The translations under genes and the position numbers were made by a program. Shown one piece after another: positions 33,665 through 40,304 of a stretch of 40,304 nucleotides of DNA. The notes below the pieces were generated by a model. That model searched no databases and was not told the origin of the DNA. It saw only the letters and a program-made list of their open reading frames with translations. The stretch spans positions 1 to 40,304 of the forward strand of contig CALISD010000011.1 in NCBI GenBank assembly GCA_938041955.1, read 5' to 3'. The stretch's first letter is position 1. Every line of letters begins with the position of its first letter. Origin of the DNA: an uncultured Granulosicoccaceae bacterium. GTDB taxonomy: Bacteria; Pseudomonadota; Gammaproteobacteria; Granulosicoccales; Granulosicoccaceae.

Positions 33665-34096
33665 GTGACCTCCGAATCACCCATCAATATAGATACTGCA
33701 AACGCGAAGTTAAAAGAGGTGTTCGCCCCGTGGGTACAACAGCTTGACCTGCGTGTCACCGCCATTGGTGACGGTGAAGTCACTGTACACATGCCGTACC
33801 GTAATGAACTATGTCGCTCTGGCGGTTTGATATGCGGCCAGTCATTAATGGCATTGATAGACACCACCATGGTGTTTGTCTGCTATTTAGGAATGGGCAA
33901 ATACAGCGACTGTGCCACCGTTAACCAGAACACCACCTTTATGCGGCCTGCCATTGGTGTAGATGTAATCGCTACCGGCAAACTGATAAAAAGCGGCAGA
34001 ACATTGATCTTCGGTGAAGTGTCTCTCGCCACTCAAGATGATGTCAGACCCCTCTGCAACGGTTCACTCACTTACGCGGTGATCAACCGACAATAA
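33665..34096 (+). CDS. PaaI-like hotdog thioesterase
   Basis: A 143-residue hotdog-fold protein starting at GTG. The central helix region S-G-G-L-I-C-G-Q-S-L-M-A-L-I-D-T and the strand N-Q-N-T-T-F-M-R-P-A fit the PaaI acyl-CoA thioesterase group. The usual H-G-G is S-G-G here. It likely hydrolyses an aryl- or acyl-CoA; the substrate is unknown. It starts 5 bases after the acetyltransferase stop. Confidence 0.8.
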   Translation: MTSESPINIDTANAKLKEVFAPWVQQLDLRVTAIGDGEVTVHMPYRNELCRSGGLICGQSLMALIDTTMVFVCYLGMGKYSDCATVNQNTTFMRPAIGVDVIATGKLIKSGRTLIFGEVSLATQDDVRPLCNGSLTYAVINRQ

Positions 34097-34238
34097 AACC
34101 ACACCTTAAGTTATAGCCTCAGGGCTTCACTGTAAATAGCCATCACTCACACAATTGCATTGCATTTGCTGTTGAATTACCGGACAAAATCTGGTCTCCT
34201 ACCGTGCCTCATCTATCGCACGGACAGTTCGCCACCCT

Positions 34239-34913
34239 ATGGCAAAAGACCCGAAAGTTATCAGCATCTGCAACTCCAAAGGTGGGGTGGGTAAATCAGT
34301 GGTCACAATGATGGTTGCGACCGCCATTGCGGAACAGAAAAACAAAAAAGTGCTCATCCTCGACTGTGATTCGCAAGCCTCCGTGCTGGCAATGTATGAA
34401 CAGGAAGTAGAATACTATCCGGATGACACACCGCTAATAGAAGTTGAAGCTCTCAGCCCCAGAAGAGTCAATACATTTCTAAAACGCTTTGGCGGTGACT
34501 ACGATGTGATATTCATTGATATCCCGCGCATGACCGATAAAAAGGCCGACAACCCGACCGTCATGCTGCTCTACAACTGCGACGGCATTCTGGTTCCGGT
34601 AATCGGCTCAGGCGTGGATGCAATCGCCACTCAGGAGTTCCTGGAAATAATTGAAGAATGTAAAACATACAAAGCAGAGATGGAGGAGAACTTTGTGTGC
34701 CACGGTTTTATCAATCGCAGAAATCTGCGCAAGAGTAACGAGGAGACCGAAACAGAGTTACGACAAGCCGGCCTGAAAATGTTCAGCACGTCGCTCTCTG
34801 ATCTGCGAATTTTCACCACCCCGTCCGTATTTCAATCACCGCTAGCCACAGCGGAGGGGCTGCGCCGATTCGAACCGTTTTACAAAGAATTCTGCCGCAA
34901 ATTTAAGCTATAA
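34239..34913 (+). CDS. Orphan ParA-family ATPase
   Basis: A 224-residue ParA/MinD ATPase. The deviant Walker A K-G-G-V-G-K-S is at 14-20 with the signature lysine K14. Walker A' L-I-L-D-C-D-S-Q-A-S and Walker B V-I-F-I-D-I-P follow. No N-terminal DNA-binding domain and no ParB partner are present. It may position a protein complex or a chemotaxis array instead of DNA. Its end overlaps the convergent kinase-like gene by 11 bases. Confidence 0.87.
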   Translation: MAKDPKVISICNSKGGVGKSVVTMMVATAIAEQKNKKVLILDCDSQASVLAMYEQEVEYYPDDTPLIEVEALSPRRVNTFLKRFGGDYDVIFIDIPRMTDKKADNPTVMLLYNCDGILVPVIGSGVDAIATQEFLEIIEECKTYKAEMEENFVCHGFINRRNLRKSNEETETELRQAGLKMFSTSLSDLRIFTTPSVFQSPLATAEGLRRFEPFYKEFCRKFKL

Positions 34914-35790
34914 GATCCCTGCACTCATCAAGCGCAGCCTTTACTGAACCCGCGTAACTACCGCCAAACTTGATCGCGTGCACCGCCAGAGGCGCCAGTT
35001 GATGCAACGCTACCCGCGCGGCAAACCGCGGCTGCAGAGGGTAGGCTTCACAGTAGGCGCTAAAGCAGAGATCAGAGTAACCACCAAAAAGCCTCATCAT
35101 CGCCAAATCAAACTCCCGATGCCCGCAATGTGCTGCAGGATCAATCAACCAGCTAATGCCATGGGTATCGACAATACGGTTTCCGGCCCATAAATCGCCA
35201 TGCAACAGACTGGCGGGCTCGTCGGCAATGTCGATATGCGTCAAACCCTCGGCGACGGCAATAATTGCCCTGCAGTCTGTCAGTGACAGCGCCCGGCGCT
35301 GCTCTGCAATTTTTGCCAGCGGTATCAATCGCTGTGTTGAATAAAACTCGGCCCAGCTCTCACAAGGGGCATTGGGCACACCCAGACTACCCGTCGTGCG
35401 ATGGTCACGACGGCCGAAGGCCTGTTGCGGACACCGATGCAACTCTGCCAGTGCCGCTCCCAGCTCACTATCTGACCCGGGATTCCCGTGACCAATATCG
35501 ACCCACTCAAGTACCAGAAACGGTGGTGCATCACTGACCGCAAGCACCTCCGGCACCCTGACCGTTTTACTGTCCCGTAACCAGCTCAATCCTGTGGCTT
35601 CAGTACTGAAAAAACAGGCAGGTGGATTTTTATGTGTTTTCACAAAAACACGGCTACCATCTATAAGGTCTGCAGCATAAGCCGCTGCAAAGTCACCACC
35701 ACTGAGGCTGCGCAAACTAACGATACGCAACCCCAACGCTTCTTCGACCGCATGTTGCCAAGTCTGTGACACTTGATACACTCTAACCAA
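34903..35790 (-). CDS. Fructosamine-kinase-family protein
   Basis: A 295-residue protein starting at TTG, with AGGGG five bases upstream. Aminoglycoside/fructosamine kinase-like features: G-G-D-F-A-A-A-Y, V-F-V-K-T-H, F-L-V-L-E-W-V, the catalytic L-L-H-G-D-L-W-A-G-N and the metal site W-L-I-D-P-A-A-H-C-G-H-R-E-F-D. The family phosphorylates ketosamines for deglycation, or ribulosamine/erythrulosamine in bacteria. It overlaps the ParA gene at its 3' end. Confidence 0.87.
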   Translation of the reverse strand: MVRVYQVSQTWQHAVEEALGLRIVSLRSLSGGDFAAAYAADLIDGSRVFVKTHKNPPACFFSTEATGLSWLRDSKTVRVPEVLAVSDAPPFLVLEWVDIGHGNPGSDSELGAALAELHRCPQQAFGRRDHRTTGSLGVPNAPCESWAEFYSTQRLIPLAKIAEQRRALSLTDCRAIIAVAEGLTHIDIADEPASLLHGDLWAGNRIVDTHGISWLIDPAAHCGHREFDLAMMRLFGGYSDLCFSAYCEAYPLQPRFAARVALHQLAPLAVHAIKFGGSYAGSVKAALDECRDLIA

Positions 35791-35833
35791 TGAACCCCTA
35801 TTTTACACAGCCATCCATTGCAGCCAACTTTTC

Positions 35834-37117
35834 GTGATATCAAACCACAAAATATACAACACACCAACGCGCCCACAATGGTTTCGACCATTCCACGCTG
35901 TTTTATTGCTTGCGATCACTGTCGTGTTGAGCGGCTGTGGAAGAACTGAATTTAATGAACGTGAAAAAAACATTCTGGCAAATCTTTCACTTTCAAAACT
36001 CAAACCACCAGTCCCTGAGTCGAATCAGTATGCATTCAATGAAAAGGCTCAACTGCTAGGAGAGCAGCTTTTCAATGACACCCGTCTGAGCGGCAACGGG
36101 GAGTTCTCCTGTGCCAGCTGCCATCAACCAGACAAACACTTTACCGATGGTTTGCCAAAAGGTGAAGCTATCGGCCTCACCGACCGCAACACACCCGCAT
36201 TGCACGGTTCCGCATGGCAAAGCTGGTTTTATTGGGATGGTCGGCGTGACTCGCTTTGGGCTCAAGCACTGACTCCAATAGAAGCCCCGAAAGAGATGTC
36301 GAACCATCGCGTAGCAATAACGCTTCTGATCGCCACAGATCAGGACTATCGCGAAAAGTACGAAGCTCTTTTCGGACCCGTGCCATACCTCTCCGGGGAT
36401 CCGCAACTGTCGGTATCAGCAACACCCATGGGAGATCAAATTCAGAAACGCACATGGATTGAGCTACCCACAGACACACAGGTTAAAATTAACACGGTTT
36501 TCTCTAATGTCGGAAAGGCGCTCGGCGCGTATCAACACACCCTTGCACCGGTAGAAACACGCTTTGACTTGTTCCAGCAAGAGGTCGCCAGCGGCAAAAC
36601 CATCAAAGAGATTGACACACTAGACAAACAAGAACTCAAAGGCGCCCTGTTGTTTCTGAATGAAAAGAAAACCCAGTGTCTTGAATGCCACAATGGCCCA
36701 CTACTAAGCAACGGTAACTTCCACAACATTGCTACAGGCAACTTTACGGGCCCTGTATTTGATTTCGGTCGAGAGTTTGGTGCGCAGGCTGCACTGCTGG
36801 ATGAATTCAATTGCCAGGGACGCTACAGTGATGCCAAAACAGAGGAATGCCTGCACCTCATCTACATGAACCGCGACAGTGTGCATATGCGTGGTGCTTT
36901 CAAAACACCGACACTTAGAAACATCACCAATACTGCACCCTACTTTCACGATGGCAGATTCACCACACTTGAACAGGTAGTTCGATACTACGCCAACCCA
37001 CCAATAATGGATCGGCCTGACGCACATGAACTACGGCCGGGCTTCGAGCTCACTGAAAAAGAAATCAAATCACTCACCGCGTTCTTGCAGTCATTTGAGC
37101 CAGCGCCTTCCCGGTAA
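35834..37117 (+). CDS. Di-haem cytochrome c peroxidase / MauG-like lipoprotein
   Basis: A 427-residue protein starting at GTG. The lipobox V-L-S-G-C puts lipidated Cys at 35. Haem 1 site is C-A-S-C-H (93-97) and haem 2 site C-L-E-C-H (282-286). The C-terminal F-K-T-P-T-L-R-N-I..A-P-Y-F-H-D-G is the classic family signature. The family reduces peroxide or oxidises protein side chains in the periplasm. Lipidation would hold it at a membrane. It ends 3 bases from the convergent ferredoxin gene. Confidence 0.88.
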   Translation: MISNHKIYNTPTRPQWFRPFHAVLLLAITVVLSGCGRTEFNEREKNILANLSLSKLKPPVPESNQYAFNEKAQLLGEQLFNDTRLSGNGEFSCASCHQPDKHFTDGLPKGEAIGLTDRNTPALHGSAWQSWFYWDGRRDSLWAQALTPIEAPKEMSNHRVAITLLIATDQDYREKYEALFGPVPYLSGDPQLSVSATPMGDQIQKRTWIELPTDTQVKINTVFSNVGKALGAYQHTLAPVETRFDLFQQEVASGKTIKEIDTLDKQELKGALLFLNEKKTQCLECHNGPLLSNGNFHNIATGNFTGPVFDFGREFGAQAALLDEFNCQGRYSDAKTEECLHLIYMNRDSVHMRGAFKTPTLRNITNTAPYFHDGRFTTLEQVVRYYANPPIMDRPDAHELRPGFELTEKEIKSLTAFLQSFEPAPSR

Positions 37118-37120
37118 TGA

Positions 37121-37411
37121 TTAACTAACCGACCCTAGACTGATCGCATTTTCCGGACAAGCCTCAACACACAAATTGCACGCATGACAAAGGTTCGGTT
37201 GAACAACAAACGCCTGTTTGCCACCGTGCCCCCATGCTTTTAACTTACCCCTTATTGACAGCGCTGAACGTTGATCAGCAGATATCACCCCGATTTCGAA
37301 TACCTCGTAGGGACAAACACGAACGCAGTCTGCTTTCCCCTCACACCGATTCCGATCAATTACCGGTACAACTCGCCCGGATTTTTCACTACATGATTTT
37401 TTCTCAGACAT
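37121..37411 (-). CDS. Small ferredoxin with an unusual first cluster motif
   Basis: A 96-residue ferredoxin. The second cluster motif is regular: C75-x2-C78-x2-C81-x3-C85-P. The first is C23-x5-C29-x3-C33-P, with K26 in place of the usual central cysteine. That cluster may be a 3Fe-4S, or 4Fe-4S with another ligand such as C7. Similar R-C-E-G-K-x-D-C sequences occur in a widespread ferredoxin subfamily. A basic, His-containing insert (K-A-W-G-H-G-G-K) separates the motifs. The electron partner is unknown. Confidence 0.85.
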   Translation of the reverse strand: MSEKKSCSEKSGRVVPVIDRNRCEGKADCVRVCPYEVFEIGVISADQRSALSIRGKLKAWGHGGKQAFVVQPNLCHACNLCVEACPENAISLGSVS

Positions 37412-37548
37412 TTAAACGCCTCGTAAAGCTGCCATCGACGGTAGAAGGCACGGTAGGTAAAATGAATCGATCGCCACATAAAGACACGTGCGACAACGTC
37501 TATCGGCGCGCTCCATAATACTACTGATAGATCTGTATAAAGCTACGA

Positions 37549-38310
37549 TCAATTAGAATCAGTGCTCATGAACTGACTTAGTATATCGTTGTAGCGCTGA
37601 CTATCTGAAATTGAATTGTGCCCAACATCGTTAATGACCACCATTTCCGGTTTCTGCTGTGTGAAGGCGTTGAACAAACGATCACTGTGATTTTTGCCGA
37701 TGACGGTGTCGTTCTCTGCCACTAAAAACAAGGTTTTTGCTCTGATTGAATTTACCCTTCCAACCGAATCATATTTATCTTTTAACAAAAGCGCCATAGG
37801 AAACATAGGATATGCCTTTTGCGCCAAAGACTCGATACTGTCGTACGGTGTCACGAGTACCAGCCTTTTAACGCTACGGCGTGAAGAAACATAGGTAGCC
37901 ACACCACTGCCCAGGCTTCTGCCAACCAAAGATAGTTCAGAATACTCTTTATCAAGGTAATCAAATACGTTCAGAGCATCTGCGTATATTTTTTCTTCAG
38001 ATGGTGTTCCAGCACTACCACCATACCCTCTATATTTCATTAGATACACTGCATGCCCTGGAAATATGCGCTCAAACCCCGGGGCTTTGTACTCAACTGC
38101 CTCACCATTCCCTCCAAAATATAAAATGGCATTTTTATTTTCACTATTTACAACAACAACTTCAACAACAGCGTCATCATACTTAATGGAAATTTCATCA
38201 TAGGGATGACTTGTCGCGGGCGTGGGATAATAGATAAAGTTCCTCTGTGCTAAGAACAAAAAGGCACCAACGGCAATATAAATCAAAAATATGACGGCTA
38301 ATATTCTCAT
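37549..38310 (-). CDS. Membrane-anchored alpha/beta hydrolase
   Basis: A 253-residue protein with one N-terminal helix (4-21) followed by R-N-F-I-Y-Y-P-T-P, typical of BEM46/ABHD-like periplasmic hydrolases. The catalytic set is S132 in V-G-R-S-L-G-S-G, an Asp in V-A-E-N-D-T and a His in D-V-G-H-N-S. The oxyanion strand is G-G-N-G. Substrate unknown. The next gene upstream, on the same strand, ends 45 bases away. Confidence 0.85.
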   Translation of the reverse strand: MRILAVIFLIYIAVGAFLFLAQRNFIYYPTPATSHPYDEISIKYDDAVVEVVVVNSENKNAILYFGGNGEAVEYKAPGFERIFPGHAVYLMKYRGYGGSAGTPSEEKIYADALNVFDYLDKEYSELSLVGRSLGSGVATYVSSRRSVKRLVLVTPYDSIESLAQKAYPMFPMALLLKDKYDSVGRVNSIRAKTLFLVAENDTVIGKNHSDRLFNAFTQQKPEMVVINDVGHNSISDSQRYNDILSQFMSTDSN

Positions 38311-38355
38311 CTTCTTGATCTATTTTCAGACGGGTAACAGGAAACTAACGCGGAT

Positions 38356-39057
38356 TTATTGCCGGAACCGACCTTCAAGACTTTGTATAAATTCATTGAC
38401 AACCATAGCCGATCGCACAGGGCGCGTTTGCAGCAGAGCATGAGGCCCCTCTATACAATATAGAGTTGCTTGTGAATGACTGGTTTTAATATTTCTACCC
38501 ATACTAGTCGGCACCAATCGATCGCTCGCAGCCTGAAGATAAAGCAATGGAACAACTATTGATTGAAGCCGGTCTTCTACATCTACAGCGGCAACCAGCT
38601 GAAGCCGTGATCTGAGTATAGACGATGGGACTTTAGAAATAGCGTTTTTTAATGCTAGTGCAAGTGTACGAGTAGACCATTCACCCAAAAGAAAATACTC
38701 CAAAACTCCCGTGGGTACGCCACTGACTGGCAAGAGGCGTATCAGTGGCCTCAATAGAGACAACAAACGGGCTGGACTCCGAACGAAGGAACAACATAAG
38801 ACAACCCCGACCAAACCTTCTGGCTGTTTTGCGGCTATAGACACTGCAATTGGTCCGGAGAAAGACTCTCCTAACAGAATATATTCCCGATTCACCGGCA
38901 GTGAAGCTGATACCAATTCTTCCAACTCTGAGTAGGAATAGCGTCGTTCAGTCGGATAGCGCACAACTGTCACTGTGTAAGCCGGATGTAACTCTGCCAC
39001 GAACGACGCAAACAAATCCCCGGTCCCGTCAAGCCCCGGCAACAAAACGACGATCAT
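38356..39057 (-). CDS. Cytoplasmic alpha/beta hydrolase (BioH-like size)
   Basis: A 233-residue hydrolase without a signal peptide. It begins V-V-L-L-P-G-L-D-G-T-G. The nucleophile S65 is in L-L-G-E-S-F-S-G-P-I. An Asp lies in Q-A-A-S-D-R-L-V-P, and the His in G-P-H-A-L-L-Q. The G-E-S-F-S-G elbow is common in small esterases. It may share a transcript with the membrane hydrolase 45 bases downstream. Substrate unknown. Confidence 0.85.
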   Translation of the reverse strand: MIVVLLPGLDGTGDLFASFVAELHPAYTVTVVRYPTERRYSYSELEELVSASLPVNREYILLGESFSGPIAVSIAAKQPEGLVGVVLCCSFVRSPARLLSLLRPLIRLLPVSGVPTGVLEYFLLGEWSTRTLALALKNAISKVPSSILRSRLQLVAAVDVEDRLQSIVVPLLYLQAASDRLVPTSMGRNIKTSHSQATLYCIEGPHALLQTRPVRSAMVVNEFIQSLEGRFRQ

Positions 39058-39166
39058 AATTTACAGTAGCTCCTGATAGCGTTCGTCATGCCGGGCCATA
39101 CATTGCGGGCCATACATTAAAAAGACAGTTTGATAAATTTAAAGGACATCACTGGTTACCATAAAA

Positions 39167-39184
39167 TACTGTATATATACAGTA
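39167..39184. promoter_or_regulatory. Perfect 18-base palindrome upstream of the hydrolase pair
   Basis: TACTGTATATATACAGTA, ~110 bases upstream of the 39057 start. It resembles an SOS box, but CTG and CAG are separated by 8 bases where LexA sites of enterobacteria have 10, so I call it only an operator candidate. Confidence 0.45.
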
Positions 39185-39248
39185 AATGCTAACTTGAGCC
39201 GTCGCCTGTGAATTATTCAGGCTGGCAACAACAGCATTTGAACATGAC

Positions 39249-39860
39249 CTACTGCTGATCGTTCTGTGATGCCTTGTTCGCAAGCTTCTTTGCAATGTAA
39301 ATGGTACTTCCAAACCCTTCTTCAACATAATGGGATATCAGAATCATATCGTTACTCCGAAGGACTTTTTCATAATTACGACAGGACATAGAATACATCA
39401 TCAAAGTCTCCCCGCCGTTGTATTCCGATGAACTCACTTTGCTTGCATCTTCATCTCCGGAATTGAATAGAAAATACCCACCTTCCCGTAGGTGCACGGC
39501 CACTTTCTCAATCACCCTTTCCTGCTGATCCCGAGAATGATGAAACATAAAACCATAGGCGACAACAGCATCAAAAGAAATATTAAAAAAATCAGAACTC
39601 AGGACATCGGAGTGTTGAACTGGAACGTCAGGGAACGTTTCTATAAATTTCGTCACCATCCTTATGGAGCTATCAATACCATAAGGTTTAAATCCGAGTC
39701 GAAGTAGTACATCTATAACAGGCTCACCGTGCCCGCAACCCATATCAAGAATCTTCGCACCCACCTGAATATTCTGTGCAAATAGCTGTATCGCTTCTAC
39801 ACCGGCCTCAGGGTTTCTTGAGGAACAGTACCAGTCAAATATTTTATCGTAAACATCCAT
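39249..39860 (-). CDS. Class I SAM-dependent methyltransferase
   Basis: A 203-residue methyltransferase. Motif I is K-I-L-D-M-G-C-G-H-G-E-P (SAM binding), followed by Y-G-I-D-S-S (acidic loop), H-S-D-V and F-D-A-V-V-A-Y-G-F-M-F-H-H, then L-R-E-G-G-Y-F-L-F. The acceptor is unknown. It begins in a minus-strand cluster. Confidence 0.85.
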   Translation of the reverse strand: MDVYDKIFDWYCSSRNPEAGVEAIQLFAQNIQVGAKILDMGCGHGEPVIDVLLRLGFKPYGIDSSIRMVTKFIETFPDVPVQHSDVLSSDFFNISFDAVVAYGFMFHHSRDQQERVIEKVAVHLREGGYFLFNSGDEDASKVSSSEYNGGETLMMYSMSCRNYEKVLRSNDMILISHYVEEGFGSTIYIAKKLANKASQNDQQ

Positions 39861-39972
39861 TCTATTTTATCTTAAGCTACCAGCCCCATTGATCCAACAA
39901 ATACACTCCAGACACTCGTCACATGCCACCATCGATAGTAAGAGGTCTTACAGTCATATGCGCTATTACTTG

Positions 39973-40302
39973 CTACCACGTGAGCTCTTTACCTGATTCA
40001 ACTACTAACCCTGAGTTGACTATCGCGGTAACCACATGAATATCGCCAAGATGCACGACATAATGCCGAGCCAGTGCGTTCGCCAACCCGATTTGCAGCG
40101 CCGATATATCGCGCGTTGACCACATTGATGGTAATACCAGATTGACCATCACTTTATATTTGCAACCAATCTGCTTGCTACTCGCAATGACATTAATTGT
40201 CATATGCTCAGATGAGATACCGGACTCAACAGACCACAACTCAACGAGGTCTTCTGAGCCTTCAATGCAGTCCGATGTGATAATGCAATTAGCTATTGGC
40301 AT
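39973..40302 (-). CDS. Small tautomerase-like protein
   Basis: A 109-residue complete frame starting with M-P-I-A-N. The N-terminal proline after Met, the strand-rich middle (M-T-I-N-V-I-A-S) and a helix (I-G-L-A-N-A-L-A-R-H-Y) resemble the 4-oxalocrotonate tautomerase superfamily, in which Pro at position 2 is catalytic after Met removal. Family assignment is tentative. Its upstream region is outside the window. Confidence 0.55.
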   Translation of the reverse strand: MPIANCIITSDCIEGSEDLVELWSVESGISSEHMTINVIASSKQIGCKYKVMVNLVLPSMWSTRDISALQIGLANALARHYVVHLGDIHVVTAIVNSGLVVESGKELTW

Positions 40303-40304
40303 AA

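Noticed and set aside
39167..39184. LexA (SOS) box
   Set aside because: Spacing between CTG and CAG is 8, not 10, and neighbouring genes are not DNA-repair genes; kept only as an operator candidate.

Overview
The window looks like chromosomal DNA from a free-living, probably marine or alga-associated gammaproteobacterium. GC content is moderate and gene order is typical. The gene content combines a mannitol ABC-transport operon, secreted plant- or algal-polysaccharide enzymes, a rhodanese/ChrB-ChrA chromate pair, glyoxylate and hydroxy-acid metabolism, and a predicted selenoprotein. A Granulosicoccus-like lineage is a guess from gene content, not something the sequence proves. No rRNA, tRNA, CRISPR array, transposase or phage gene was seen.

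Layout. 1-804 is a tandem array of ~190-bp units with inverted-repeat arms; one related copy lies at 21.7-21.8 kb. 0.96-3.4 kb holds a small membrane protein, a decayed LacI-type regulator, a Tat-exported thioredoxin-like protein and a possible LysR remnant. 3.6-5.9 kb encodes a serine-glyoxylate-type aminotransferase and an FMN hydroxy-acid oxidase/dehydrogenase. 6.1-9.3 kb (minus strand) holds a rhodanese, an SGNH-hydrolase lipoprotein and a QTMAN-type glycosyltransferase. 9.7-16.3 kb is a complete polyol (mannitol) operon: binding protein, two permeases, AraC regulator, mannitol 2-dehydrogenase, ATPase. 19.4-21.5 kb is the chromate pair.

The most distinctive content is a set of secreted proteins that share short Cys-bounded modules with a G-W-G-W (or G-Y-G-W) core: the SGNH lipoprotein at 6.8-7.7 kb, a 554-aa protein at 16.9-18.5 kb, a GH12-like glucanase at 22.1-23.7 kb and a CE6/SASA-like esterase at 24.6-26.1 kb. 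Three of the four have the same perfect palindrome, TGTCATGACA, placed in or against their predicted sigma70 promoters, which implies one dedicated regulator. Together they look like a coordinately controlled extracellular glycan-attack set. The 554-aa member is also flanked by an inverted pair of dispersed repeats.

A second hidden item lies at 26.2-26.5 kb on the minus strand. A 72-codon SelW/Rdx-family gene carries an in-frame TGA at the second position of its C-x-x-C redox motif (C-V-Q-U), followed by a plausible bacterial SECIS hairpin. Ordinary ORF calling misses it.

The rest (26.5-40.3 kb) holds an MsbA-like ABC exporter, a glutamine-synthetase-family ligase, a large secreted protein of unknown role, a SRPBCC-GyrI fusion, a GNAT acetyltransferase, a hotdog thioesterase, an orphan ParA ATPase, a fructosamine-kinase-family protein, a di-haem peroxidase-like lipoprotein, an unusual ferredoxin, two alpha/beta hydrolases, a methyltransferase and a small tautomerase-like protein.
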